Shown piece after piece: positions 10,205 through 22,645 of a stretch of 64,000 bases of DNA; the stretch's first letter is position 1, and each line of letters begins with the position of its first letter. The stretch covers positions 1,116,001 through 1,180,000 of the forward strand of contig JAGTXZ010000019.1 in NCBI GenBank assembly GCA_018398575.1. The letters are read 5' to 3'. The notes under the pieces are model-generated. The model searched no databases. It was not told the DNA's origin and saw only the letters and a list, made by a program, of their open reading frames with translations. The DNA is from Ampelomyces quisqualis. Taxonomy: Eukaryota; Ascomycota; Dothideomycetes; Pleosporales; Phaeosphaeriaceae. The position numbers and the translations under genes were made by a program.

Positions 10205-11127
10205 TCATGAAGTGGGAACAGCGAGCGATGAGCCAGCAGCATCCGTGGAAGCGGGCTCTTTGCCCTTGTCGGCCTGCTTCTTCTCGTCGTCGCTGTAGAG
10301 ACGGTGCTCGTAGATGTAGTCGACAACCTTGTCCGGGATGTAGTAACGAATACTCTTGCCCCGCTTCCGGAAGAGGCGGATCTTGGTGGAGGAGACATCA
10401 TTCTGGATCAGCTGCGGGATCACGCGGATGTGATCTCTGAACTGCTGGAGACTGACGAGCGCATCATCTGTCTGATGTTAGGATTGTGCACAGAAAGTGC
10501 CGTGGTCAACGTACCAATATCTGTGCCGCTGCGCTCGAGGATAAAGGCACCGTAGTGGCCCAAGATGCGGTTGAGATCCTCAGCGGCCCACAGCCCTGGT
10601 GTGCTCATCGTCTGGATCAAGTCGGCACCAGCAAGAAGCGCAACGTGAATGCGCTGCTTCTTGCCGTCTGCATCTTCGATCCCGCCCATGACTTCGTTCA
10701 GTTCGTGGTCGAAGTGATCCAGCACTTTAACTGTTGGCAGGTACTCCTTGTGTAGCGGCTCCCACGGATCAACGCCGATCCAAGTCGAGCTGTCCTCGAC
10801 AGCTATGCGCGTCATGTTGATCCGGTCCTGTGCCGAGGCTAGGCCAGCCTTCTTGTATGCATCGCCGACCGGGCTGAAGAACCCGCCAACTACTTCCAAG
10901 TCGGTCTCAAATTCGCAGTAGTCGGCTGCTTCTTCAAACATGCGTAGGTGGAGGTTGGTGGGCGGCGAGAAGGAACCGCAAGACACCAGGACGAGGGGCT
11001 TCTTGGCAGGATTGGAAAGGCTCTTCTTCAGCCTTTGTGCAGGGAATGTGTAGTTTTGCAGCGTCATATTGTCGGTGCCGTTGAGGCCGGCGTCGTTGAG
11101 GATGTCGCGGTTGTTTATCGTGGTCAT
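10205..11127 (-). CDS. Nicotinamide-nucleotide adenylyltransferase
   Basis: Two exons (11127-10515, 10467-10205) with a 47-bp intron give 291 residues. The protein makes NAD+ from NMN and ATP, the last step of NAD synthesis. The nucleotidyltransferase motif appears as SCGSFSPPTNLHLRM and the C-terminal signature as NDVSSTKIRLFRKRG. The acceptor is the second of two close AGs; using the first would create an immediate stop. After joining, the frame reads GTDIDDALVSLQQF then RVIPQLIQND, as expected for the family. The start is the ATG at 11127 in a good context (GGCCATGACC); the upstream in-frame extension has no ATG. Confidence 0.93.
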
Positions 11128-12202
11128 GGCCGCGGCGTGGGGGTGGGGGTGGTCTAGCAGGTTGCGAGCGCGGCGAACGAGGGACAGCCACAATCGAGCT
11201 GCGGGGCCAAGTCAATGGGCGGCGCAGGGGAGTCGTGTAGGGGGAAGCTCACGGTCGGTCGGAAAGAAAGCCGTCAACTAGGCGGCCGTGGTGAGCGCTA
11301 TGACGCGGGGTAGGCGAGGAGCGGAGTCTGCCGCGGATACTTGTTTGCGGCGGGCTGAGCAGAACCTGGCCGCGTTGGCCTTTGTATGTGAGGGAAAAGG
11401 GGGCACGGCGAGGAGACAGTACGGCAGGTGGGGGGAGGCGGGAGACGCTTTATCAACGCCGTTTCACGCTCGGTACGTACCAGGCTAGAGTGCCTTTTTT
11501 CCAGATATCTCCGTGTTTTAAACCCGATGTCGCTCCTCTTGCTCCATACCGAGTCCTCCGTACGGAGCAGCTGCACGCAATCGCTTGCTGCAAGCCGACG
11601 CACGCCGTCTGGCTGGGAGGCTGCAGCGCCATCTGCCAGGAATACTAGACGTCTTCGTTGCCGAGTTCGCCGCTGCTTGAACCATCTAGCTGAACAAGTC
11701 GTCGCATTCAGTGTGGAGGCTGCATTGGCCTGCAGGCGTGTGGGCACGTGATCCGTGGACCTATCGATACGAAGGAGAAGGCACGTCCCACTTTCCGAGC
11801 TCCCATCACCCGTCCCCGTCCATTTCACGGCGACAACATCATCATTCTTCATCCACACCAGCACTTGGCAGTAAAGCACACTCATTTGCCTGCTCCGACA
11901 GCAAACCTCCACGTCGGCCCTCAGCTCCTCTTTCTGATCACCTCACGATGCGCGGCCTTGATGGCATCTCGTGAAAGCTCCAACCTCGACCGCGACAGCA
12001 GGTACGCTCCCCCCCGCTTATTCATCTTCGCCCTGTCAAGGCTCTGCCGCCACGCCCGCTCCAGCCGGCTGCCTCTCTCAACTCCTTCTCACTCTACTTT
12101 CTCCCGTGCAGCGCTGCGACACCCCCCCACGGGGCCACAGTCTGACCACGCCTTCGATTGTCGATTTGGATTTGTCAAGCGCATAGTCAGAACCACAATC
12201 TC
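11128..12202. other. Divergent promoter region of NMNAT and UFD4
   Basis: Both neighbours are transcribed away from this 1.07-kb gap. It carries the palindrome CTCCGTACGGAG at 11556-11567. A pyrimidine-rich stretch at 12002-12111 is bounded by CAG/GTACGC and GTGCAG and may be a 5' UTR intron of UFD4. Short upstream ATGs at 11948 and 11961 do not lead into the main frame. Confidence 0.5.
11556..11567. repeat. CTCCGTACGGAG palindrome
   Basis: A perfect 12-bp palindrome that contains the CGGAG core of the repeated decamer, between the divergent NMNAT and UFD4 genes. Confidence 0.6.
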
Positions 12203-15200
12203 ATGTCGTCCAGAGTGACTCGCTCCGCCGCGAGGCGATCAACAGGCTCCAACAACGACAGCGCCCCCAACCCACCGCCTCCACCTCCGCCTGCGTCCTC
12301 CCACGCAGCGCCTCCCTCGACCCGCAAGAGGAAGACCGCTCCGCCCGCCTCCAGCCCAGAGCAGCCGACGGAAAGAACAGAGCACGCTTCTGCTCGCGGC
12401 GCCCGTGCTAAGCGTACCAAAGTCGAGCCCCAAGACGGCCCGCCTCGCTCCCAGAAGGCCAAAGGCAAAGCCGCAATGTCTCCAGCCGAGTTTGTTCAAA
12501 CCACCGACCCGGCCGGTGCGAGACTGACAGCTTCTAGTAAACCGCCCGAGCCAGCAGATGAGCAGATGAGCACACCACAGCCGTCCTCGACACTGCGCAA
12601 GAGCTCCCGTAAGAATGGCGGCGACAGCTCGCGGCGGCCACCCAAGATCCCGAACAACGAGAACGACCCAGACGCTCCTTCCACATCGCGGCGCAATTCA
12701 CCAAAGTCAGCCAAGGCGGACAAAGACACGACCATGGCAGATGCAACCGAGGACAAGCCCGCAGATGAGGCACGACCTCTAGGCGAGGAGCACACGAGCG
12801 ATGACGAAAACGGCGAGCATCCCGGCGATCGCTACGACGAGGAAGACGACGACGATGATGACGACCCTTTCTCATCTGGCTTCCTCAGCCGTAACCCGCA
12901 CAGTCTCGCGGCCCTGCGGCAGCTGACTGGTATGATGGCAGGCACCACACAGCGTCTGCGAGGAATATTGGAGCAACTCAAGTCACCCGACATGTCGATG
13001 CAGCTGATTGCTCTCCAAGAGCTGTCCGAGGTCTTGCTCATTTCGACCGAGGACAACCTGGCAGGCCACTTCTCGCCGGACGCATACATCAAGGAACTGG
13101 TCAAGCTCATGCAGCCAAATGAATTCACAGGGGAGGAGAACCCAGAGGTTATGCTCCTCGCTTGTCGATGTCTGGCCAACTTGATGGAGGCTCTTCCAGC
13201 CGCGACCGCCAACGTCGTCTATGGTGGTGCCGTGCCCGTCTTGTGCTCCAAATTGCTCGAGATTGGCTTCATTGATCTTGCCGAACAATGCCTGAGCACA
13301 CTGGAGAAGATTTCGGTCGAGTTTCCCTCCTCGATCGTTCGCGAAGGTGGTTTGACGGCATGCTTGACCTATCTCGACTTTTTTGCAACGAGCACCCAGC
13401 GTACAGCCGTCACGACTGCTGCCAACTGCTGTCGTAACATTCCCGAGGATTCTTTTCCCACCGTTCGCGACGTCATGCCCGTCCTCGAAAACATCCTGAA
13501 CAACAATAATGACCAAAAGGTCGTGGAGCAAGGCTGTATCTGTGTTTCCCGAATTGTGCAGAGTTTTCGGCATCAGGAAAGCAAGCTCGAAGAGCTTGCC
13601 AGCACTGGCTTGCTCAAGGCCATCCTGCGATTATTACTACCAGGCACCACCAACTTGATCGGCCCACACATTCACACCATGTTCCTTCAGGTGCTCGCAT
13701 ACACCGCCAAAGCTAGCCCGACACTATCTGCCGAACTCCTAAAGATGAACGTGGTGGATACCCTTTACCAGATCCTTACCGGTGTCTCGGCACCGACCGG
13801 CACGGAAGATGTGGCTGCCAAGATTGACTCTGTGGTGATCATGCAAGCACTGATTCACCGCCCAAAGGACCAGGTGTACGAGACGCTCAACGTAATCTGT
13901 GAATTGCTTCCAGATGTCCCCAAGGACGGATTACTGTACCTTGATGATCTTCTCGATGCTGGCTACCCTGGTAACGAACCCCAGCCTCTCTCTGCAAAGA
14001 ACAAGCAAACGGCCAACGAGAAGCGCGTCGAGCTTTTTCAAGGTTGCAAGCAAGAAGTAAAGCGCTTCGCAGTTATTCTACTTCCGACCCTAACTGATGC
14101 GTACTCGAGTACCGTTAATCTTGGCGTGCGAGAGAAGGTTCTGTCAGCACAGCTGAAGATGTTGTCCAATCTTGATACAGACATCTTAGAAGAAGCTCTT
14201 CGCTCGGTGCCATACGCGTCATATCTAGCTTCAATCTTCTCGCAACAGGATCATCCAAGCTTGGTCACATACGCCCTGCAGGCAGCCGAACTGCTGCTCA
14301 AGCGTCTGGAAAAGATCTATCGATATCAGTTCTACCGTGAAGGTGTCATTTCTGAAATAGCGCAATTAGCAGATCGCCCGTCCAAAGCTTCAGAAATGCA
14401 TACCAAGGGGCCGAAACCGGCCCTAGAGGTGGAGGATGCTGGAGAGTCTGCCACGAGTCCAAGTTCTTCAGACGATTTAGACATGGAGCAGGAGTCAGTT
14501 CACGACATCGAGGCAGAAACGCGGTCGGAGGACGAGGAGGAGGATGGCGATGATCAGGAAGAAATCCTGGATGCAAACAAGGACGTGCGGGACGACGACG
14601 ATGAAGATGATGAGGATGACGACGATAACTCTGACTCGTCCTCATCCTCTGGTCGACCAGAACCTCCATCAGTGCACAACGTCGAAGATGTTATTACACT
14701 TCGAGCCAAGAAATTCATCGAGGTTCACGAGAAAGACAGCGACAAGCCTATCCGAGACAAGGCTTCCGCGGTTCTAGACGACCTCAAGTCGCTTGCCAAG
14801 GATATTCGTGAATGCGTGCAGCAGGGTTCGCAGAAGACATGCACGGATCTGTTCACACGACTTGCAACGTACTTTGAGGGTGACGCACTGGAGAGCATAA
14901 CAAGTTACGAGTTAAAGTCCTCGAAGATCGTCGACGTGCTCCTGGAAGTTTTCTCCTTCGTCGCGCCCCCGCGCGCTGTTGACCATCGCTCCATATTTCT
15001 TGAGGTCTTTATGGGACGCAACAGCTCTACAAAGGTCAAGACCGCAAGCAGCGCATCTCCTGCAACGCCGTTTAGTGTGCTCGTCAATAAGCTACAGGAC
15101 CTTCTCAGCCGATCGGAGCATTTCGAGGTTTTCACCGTCCACCAGCACGATGGTCGAGGTGGTGCCACTTCCATGCTTGCCAAACAACTCCGGTTAAAGC

Positions 15201-17879
15201 TTGTGGCGGACGACGATTCTTGTATTCCCAAATCGTATCGCAACATCATGGTCTCAATCCATGCCATCGCCATGTTCAAAGCCTTAGACGACTACTTGCG
15301 TCCTCGTATTAGTGCATCGGAGCGCCCACGAGGCTCCCGTACGCGAGAGCAGTTTGCAGCGTACGCGCAAGCGCTTGCCGAAGGTCATGCACCACCTCCA
15401 CCGCACACGCCGAGCGACACTTCCGCGCGCCACTCCAAGAAGGTGCCAAAATCGAAACCTAGCTCAGACGACCCTTCACAAGCAGGGCCCAGCTCAGGTA
15501 CGCGGGATAAGACTCGCCGCTCAAATAGGCGCCAGCAGAATCCATTGCCGCCGCCGCCTCCGCCACCGCCAGCCATGCCACGCTCCAACCACAGTCAGGA
15601 TCAAGTTGAGTGCGCCGATGAAGAGCAACTGTCAGATCAAGAGTCTATAGATGACAGTAGTGCGTTGAATGCTATCGTCGACGATCTAGAGGACGAGCTC
15701 GACGATGACGGACCCGATCCGTCAGCTGTAAGCGTGGAAGTTGCGCCTACCGGAAAAACTACCGCCCGCAAGGAGGATGGCACTCGGATCGCGACACCAG
15801 TTCAAGGCACGCCAATCGCAAAGTCTCCTTCTGAGGCCCGTACGCCGTCATCTCGCTTGTCGGCTTTATTGCAAGATTCTGCTTTGCAACGTAGTCTTGG
15901 CAGTGCTGCAAGTGCCTTGTCATATGCTGCTGCAGTGCAGTCGACACCACAAGACTGGCACATTGAATTCAGCGTAAACGACCAGCCCATCTCGAATGAC
16001 ACGACAATATACCGTGCTGTACATTTTAGCCAGTCGCAGCCACCAGAGATTGCTCACCGGACGGTGTGGAACGCCGTTCATACCATCAAGTTTAAGCGTG
16101 TGCAAGGTCCTCCTCCAACTGAGGCGAGCTCCCTGACACCTCCACCCGAGTCAGCGTCCGAGGCGTCTGGCATGCCAGCCTCGCTGAACCAACACCCAGT
16201 GACATCAAGCATCCTGCGTCTTCTCAGCATACTTCACGGCCTGAACGCCCATCTTGATGATATCTTGAACGATGACCACGAGCCGATCAGGTGCAACGCG
16301 GAACCACCTTCTCAGTTTGTCAACACGAAGCTGACGGCAAAGCTCAACCGCCAGCTAGAGGAGCCCCTGATCGTCGCTAGCAACTGTTTGCCCACCTGGA
16401 GCGAAGACCTGGCCCGCTTCTATCCATTCTTGTTCCCCTTCGAGACAAGGCATCTATTCGTTCAGTCAACCTCGTTCGGCTATTCCCGCTCAATGACGCG
16501 CTGGCAGAACTCTCAGCCCAGCAGCGACTCGCGACGTGATCGTCACCGTGACGAGCGCCCATTCCTGGGTCGCCTTCAACGTCAAAAAGTGCGCATCTCA
16601 CGCTCACGGATACTGGAGTCGGCAATGAAGGTGATGCAGCTGTACGGCCACTCGACAAGCCTTCTAGAGGTCGAGTACTTCGAGGAGGTGGGCACCGGAC
16701 TAGGTCCAACCCTTGAGTTCTACTCTACTGTATCCCGGGAGTTTTCCAAGAAGAGACTCAAGCTATGGCGCGAGAACGAGTCTACTGACGACGGCGAGTA
16801 TGCCTTTGGCAAGCGTGGACTCTTCCCTGCACCAATGAGCCCTGAGGAGGCCGCTTCTGTCAACGGTGAGCGCAGACTGGAGCTGTTCAAGACTCTCGGC
16901 AAATTTGTCGCTCGGTCGATGATGGACTCGCGTATCATCGACGTCTCATTCAACCCCACGTTCTTCCGCATCGGTGATGGTGACTCTACAGTCATCCCCT
17001 CCCTCGGTGCCATCAAATCAGTCGATGATGGTCTTGCGAAGTCGCTGAACCTTCTCAAGCAGTTTGCAGACGCCAAGAAGCAGGTCGACGCTGACAGCAC
17101 TTTGACCTCCGCACAGAAAGACGCGGCACTCCGAGACATTGTCATCCAGGATTCACGTGTAGAGGACCTTGCTTTGGACTTCACACTTCCCGGCTACAGC
17201 ACGATTGAACTTACAGACAAAGGTTCCGACAAGTCTGTCACGATTCACAACGTGGACACCTATGTCGACAAGGTTCTCGAGCTCACTCTTGGCTCTGGAG
17301 TTCAGAGACAAGTGGATGCATTCCGGGCTGGCTTTACTGAAGTCTTCCCCTACTCTGCTCTGAAGGCCTTTACACCCGACGAGTTGGTGATGCTGTTCGG
17401 TAGAAATGACGAGGACTGGTCGCTCGAGAGTACGTATCGCCCCTGGACGAATTTTATATGCTATGCTAATATGGCCACAGCTCTCATGGATTCGATCAAG
17501 GCAGATCACGGCTACAACCTCGACAGCAAGAGTGTGCGCAATCTTCTCCAAACGATGAGCGAGTTTACGGATCAACAGCGGAGGGACTTCTTGCAGTTCA
17601 TCACCGGCAGCCCGAAGCTACCCATTGGTGGTACGTTGTATCCTTTTCAGACTGCCCAGTTAGAAGCTAACATACAGATCAGGCTTCAAGAATCTCACGC
17701 CCATGTTCACTGTCGTATGCAAACCTAGTGAGCCACCATACACATCTGACGATTATCTGCCATCGGTCATGACATGCGTCAACTACCTCAAGATGCCCGA
17801 TTACAGCACCGTAGACATTCTGCGCGGAAAGTTGAGCGTTGCGATCAAGGAAGGTCAAGGCGCTTTCCACCTTTCCTAA
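12203..17879 (+). CDS. UFD4: HECT-type E3 ubiquitin ligase Ufd4/TRIP12-like
   Basis: Exons 12203-17429, 17481-17630 and 17683-17879 give 1857 residues. The N-terminus is disordered (Pro, Ser and acidic tracts, including a run of Glu/Asp before PFSSGFLSRNPHSLAAL). Armadillo-like helices follow (LRQLTGMMAGTTQRLRGILE and on), then an acidic linker around 780-840, and a C-terminal HECT domain starting near FYPFLFPFETRHLF. The catalytic Cys is at about residue 1824 in LPSVMTCVNYLKMPDYS. Ufd4 adds ubiquitin chains to ubiquitin-fusion and N-degron substrates for the proteasome. Both introns are short; the second uses the distal AG, restoring IGGFKNLTPMF. Start at ATG 12203; sequence upstream in frame has no ATG. 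Confidence 0.93.
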
Positions 17880-18870
17880 GTTACAGAGCTGAGGTTAATG
17901 GGAGCTTGGACTTTATACTATGTATTTCGAGACCATCATAGGGGTCGTTACGGTCTTCACGAGAATGAATAGGAAGGATATGCATTGCAGGTGTGAAATC
18001 ATTAGGGCGTTTTCCTTCCAAGCACCGGCGCTGATTTTCTACGGTCTGTAGTGGCAGAATATTAGAAACCGCAATACGTGTCAACATGAATGCAAGTGTT
18101 GCCTTTGACATCTCAAAGTGGAGCACAGTAATAGCGATTGAACCTGCGGTCCACACACGTCAGCCTCGTCGCGGCGTCTACGATTCATGATTGATTCCAA
18201 CATCTAAGTCCTTGTGTGGGACGTCGGTCAAGGCGTCTAATCTGGCCAAGACCTTATCCTTTCCGACTAGCTCTTTTTCGACAATTCCTGCCACTATTCA
18301 ATTCACCATCATGGTCCGACGTTGGAACCAATCCCGAACTGGGCAATCTTACCAAGTGTCTGAACAAGGTCTTGTAGCGGGCTTTTGTCCACACAGCTGC
18401 AGCGTACCAATATCTGCACCGATATGCGACTCATCATCCTATCGCGAGGACTCTGATATTGGATGCGCTTCATCTTCTGGGGAACGGGGGGAATACGTGT
18501 GTTTTAGCGGGTTAAAGGGATTGAGGATAGGCAGGGTAGCGCGAGGACAGCGAGGTTCTATGGTTAGGTCACAAACATGCTCGCAGGCTATTGGAACGTC
18601 GGCCCACTTCGATTCGCATGTCTCTATTGCTTTCAAAACGGCTTTGCCGCATCATCCCGTCGGCCTTAGTCGTGCTGTAGATTGGCCATGCGGCTGAGTG
18701 TGTCAGGACCACTCTAGGCTTATTTCCGATTCATTACATGCGTTCTTGGAGAACCAGTAGTGCCAGCCAGAGGGCGGATGTCTTGCGATCATGAATTTCG
18801 CCGCTCAAGCCACGGCATAAGTGTGCTTACAAAAGTGGAGCTACTCCGTTGGAGTTGAGGTGGAATTTGT
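17880..18870. other. Intergenic region after UFD4
   Basis: No supported gene. A plus-strand frame at 18191-18697 is long but has no recognisable domain, no intron logic and a mixed composition; it is probably chance. Confidence 0.5.
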
Positions 18871-19853
18871 CTACTTTAGAGCAACATGACGAGTATACAG
18901 AACAACCACTAGGACTGAATTAATACTGATTCGAAATGTGGTCAAGCTTGGGGACGCTTTTAGTACATTGCCCAAAGGCATCAGATCGAGGAGTTCTCTA
19001 TGATTTCGTAAACGTGCAATTTCTAGCGCGGTGGGTAGTGCTAGCTGACCTGATTCCAGAGACATACTGTGGGGATGATAGGATCCGTGCCGTGTCGAAG
19101 AAGTCGTGCAACAGGTACATTCTTCCTGAAGCAAGGGAACCTGGAGAGTTGTATAAAGCTTAGAAATACTTCGCAAGAGACGTGCAGCCTTACTGTCATA
19201 ACGATAAGCGTTCACAGCTGCTCCTTTTCTTACTAGAATTTCGACGAGTTCTGCACCTTCAGACTGCTTGTCTCTTTCTACTACACAATGTAACAGATTA
19301 CTATGCATAATGTCTGTACCTAGCAAGAGCAGAAGGTATACCACATGTATACTGCCACTAGCAATCGCTACAGCGAGCGGCGGCTTGTTAAGGACTGACC
19401 TGGGGTTTACATCCGCACCGTTATCAATTAACTATTGTGTAAATTTATTGCTATACAATGCAAGGCTTTAATAGATTAAGTCACGAGGTAAGCGCAAAGT
19501 ATTTAAACTAACCAAAGAAGAGAAGCAGTCGACCGTATAGGCCTGTTGATATCCCAGCCGAAGTCGAGGAGCGTGCGGAGACACTCCTTATCTCTTTGCT
19601 AACAAGCAATAGCTACAAGATCCTCTGTTATAGTGTTATCTACCTCTAGAAGTAGCTTCAGGAATCCCGCCTTTCCTTGACTGACGGCTTCTCGCTTCGG
19701 GCTTATTGTTGTCAAGTCTTGAAGATTAAGGCTGGTTTCGCGAAGCTTTTCCTCATCGTCATTACGAATAGATTTACACGCCAATTCTGGTTGGTCAGGT
19801 TGAAGTAGGTGTGAGAGGATGTCGGTTACGTCGGCTGTGTCGATTGGAGCCAT
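18871..19853 (-). pseudogene. Decayed ankyrin-repeat gene
   Basis: Reading leftward from ATG 19853 (MAPIDTADVTDILSHLLQP) there is ankyrin-like sequence: GKAGFLKLLLEVDN, CLRTLLDFGWDINRP, LIDNGADVNPRS, AVAIASGSIHVVYLLLLLG, LVEILVRKGAAVNAY and LPTALEIARLRNHRELLDL. The pieces lie in more than one frame and are broken by in-frame stops. Two stops look like C-to-T/G-to-A changes: TAG where Gln is expected before QRDKECLRTLL (about 19605), and TAG where Trp is expected before LIDNGADVN (about 19432). Introns could hide some breaks, but not these two, which fall inside repeats. Ankyrin proteins often accompany NACHT/HET systems in fungi; no such partner domain is visible here. Confidence 0.6.
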
Positions 19854-19981
19854 GGGATCGAGAATACCGGAGTGGGGTGGTAGTCCAGCGTTACACCAAG
19901 TCAGCCGCGACCACCATGAGAAACAATAGACGAACACGCGAATCGTTTTCCTCTATCTAGTACAGCTTGGGGTATCTTCAG

Positions 19982-20573
19982 CCGTGGAAGAGATTCAGCT
20001 GCAGGGCCCTGTAGAGACCATCGTCAACCAAGTCCAAACCTACCTCGATGCCATTGGCTACACACTGGAACCTGCTTTCTATGAAGGTTCAGATGCTCAA
20101 GTAATAACACCGCCAAAAGGTGAGGTAGTTAGTTTCGTTAACAAGGACAAGATGGCCGAGTTATGGCTTGAGAAAACTAAGCTCTGGCCAAAACAGCAGC
20201 AGCAAGCTATTCTACAAGTAAGTTTGGGTTTTTTATGCAACGCAAACTTATACCACTATGAAACATATAGGGCATCCCGCAGACTCAGCAAAGCGAATCC
20301 TCGGTTCACTCTAGTGCTTGTCGTGCCTCGGATGGTCGTATTTATCCTCGTCCTGGGCACTATCTCGCCTTAAATGGTGACTATTACCCTTTGCAGCAAT
20401 CCCAGCAGGAGAATAATCACGGGGACAATCACGATAGTGATGGTAATAACGACAACGAAATGGAGGGGTCTCAGAACGCAGGAGTTGCTAGTGAGTGGAT
20501 CTGGGATACACAATACACCCGATACAGAAGATTTGTAAATAACCATTGGCCATGGGCGGCTCAGTCGCAGTAA
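19982..20573 (+). CDS. Uncharacterised protein, apparently lacking its 5' end
   Basis: Two blocks fit together: 19982-20217 and 20271-20573, with a 53-bp intron (CAA/GTAAGT to ATATAG) at phase 0, giving about 179 residues. The first reads VETIVNQVQTYLDAIGYTLE and MAELWLEKTKLWPKQQQQ. The second is Gln/Asn/Asp-rich and ends in ASEWIWDTQYTRYRRF then NNHWPWAAQSQ. Open frame on both sides of a well-formed intron and a Trp/Tyr-rich end argue for a real coding history. There is no ATG: the frame opens after a stop at 19927-19929, and an AG at 19980-19981 could be an acceptor. It lies head to head with the ankyrin pseudogene, so its first exons may have been lost. Family not recognised. Confidence 0.45.
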
Positions 20574-22645
20574 CACACGATGGCACAGCGTGAAAAAAAA
20601 GCTAACCGGGCAAACTATGATGTTTCGTCATTAGTGGATAACTTACCCTGTTTTCTTATAATTTCATTGCCTTGCTGATATGTGGTATCACTTTGTTGGT
20701 CCCGGTCTTCTCCAAAGATACCAGCCACCGCATTTGGAACGGGCCCAAGGTTCTCTCCCTAATACTCATCCTCTCCCTTATTCATCCTGTACTTCAATAA
20801 GTTTTCACAACGTAATCAGCCAAAGCATTGCGCGCTAGAGGCGGGCACATTTGCCGGGGCCTCCCTGTGCTTGGATGTTCTGCTTACGCTAGATTATCGC
20901 TTTGCCTATGTGACTTAGCAGCACAGCTACATTAAGATGTGCTTTGAGAATAATAGTTTATGATTTATGTAATCAAGGTGAGCCGTGTGAAGTAAACACA
21001 AATTGCGAGCCAGATTTGCTGCGTCGGCTTGCGACCGCTACCCTGCATCTAACAAGCTGATGGTTAATTGGTGACAGCCTTTGTAGAACATGGCATAATC
21101 ATTCATGTGTACCCTGGGCCGCTGCAGTGTAACTCAAGTACTGGGTCGTAAGCCTCTGACAGAGCGACCAACTTGTAACTATAGGAAGCAATCGATGCTG
21201 CTAGCTAGATTGGTAACATCATAGAGTTGCTTTACGAGAAGTTTAAGAGATATGCAACACAATTCTAACATAATTGCAGACGTTGTTGTAGCATTTGAGC
21301 TAGCGTATTCTTACTTATCTTAGACTAGAATACATCTCTCAACCAAGGAAAGGACATGAGTGATTCAGATCTTTTCACCGCACGGCATTCACATTCACCA
21401 GGCAGCCTTCCACATCAGACCTTAGTCTCCATCGCTCTGACTGTAGGTACACAATGTCCAGCCGAGAAGTACCTGCCGTAGCACTAAATCCATTATCCTT
21501 CACACCACGACGCCTCTCACGAAAAAAACAACAACAACAATTTGCGACTCTTCGTTTAATCTCCTCACCACCGAGGTACACAAGCTCCCAGTGCATTTCC
21601 CCCACAAAAAAATCCATATACGGAAACAGCAGCTCGTCGTCGTGTATTAGCACAACACCCGTAACAAACTCTAGCAGTCATCCCGCCACCCCCCCCTTTC
21701 CCAGCCAGTCCAACCCTTCGAATCGGACTTCTTTTTGCCCCTTTTACTCGGCACCCACCAGGCCTGGGAACAGCTCAGCATAAACGCGAAAAAAGCACGA
21801 CAGAGCACAAAGTCAGCCCCCCCCCCCAAAAAAAAAGCGGTAAAAAAAATAAGAAGCTAGAATGAACTTCCCCGGCGTGGGTTGCGGTGTCCGAAGCTGA
21901 TTTCCGAATATGACCTGTGCGTATTCCGTTCGCTGCTTGCGTGGTTCTTACTTTGTTGGCCGCTGCTAATTGTGTCGTGTTTCCGTGTTGTCGACGGCAG
22001 CTGGTTGGGGTAATGGCGGCGTCTTCCTGGACGGCTGGGGCAGAGAGTCGTGAGCGGCTTGTGTTTTGGGAGTGGATTTTTTTTTCGTGCAAAGAGAGCT
22101 TTTGCCCGAGGGTTTTTTTCTTTTGTGGAAGGTTTGCGGCGCGCGGGGGATTTGGCTGCGTTGGGCTGGCGAGCGAGCTTGATGGGCAGAGTGCTACGGT
22201 GCGGGGGGAAAGGTCCTGGTTGGGTGGTGAGGTAGAGACCCTGGAGTCGCTCTGACTGGGAACTCGGAGATGATGGAAATGGGAAAGACCATGGAGAAAG
22301 ATGTTTGGATCGAGGGCTTCAGGGTTGGACGATGCGTTGTGGAATAGTGCGAGGTATGTGGATGCGATGAGGAGGGGGGCGTGTAGGGAGGTGGCGGTTG
22401 ATGGAGAGGGAGAAGTCGTTGATCTATAGCTGGTAAAGGGCTAGGGAAAGTCAGACGGTGAAGACTGGACGGAAGAAAGGGAAAGAGAACGTGAGCTGGA
22501 ACTGAGCGCGATCAAGTGTTTTGACGTGAAGAAATGATGGATGATCAAGTCATAAGTTCTGTCAGGTTTGAAGAGTAGTCGTTGTAAAAGTGGTGATATG
22601 TCTAATCTATATTTCCAAAGCACCTTGGCTTGCTCACGTGTCCGC
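20574..22645. other. Gene-poor gap before the alanine aminotransferase gene
   Basis: Two kilobases without a supportable gene. The left half (20.6-21.4 kb) is moderately AT-rich and stop-dense. The right half has homopolymer runs (C12 then A10 near 21819-21840) and low-complexity frames at 21454-22255 that I do not call. Confidence 0.5.

Noticed and set aside
12158..12202. In-frame N-terminal extension of UFD4
   Set aside because: It has no ATG; the first ATG at 12203 is in a normal context. The same reasoning moved the starts of NMNAT, the Kch1-like gene and the DUF2235 gene.
18191..18697. 168-codon plus-strand frame after UFD4
   Set aside because: No recognisable motif and irregular composition; length alone is not enough in GC-balanced DNA.
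21375..22255. Ser/Thr/Pro-rich and aromatic frames on both strands
   Set aside because: Driven by low-complexity DNA and homopolymers; no domain.
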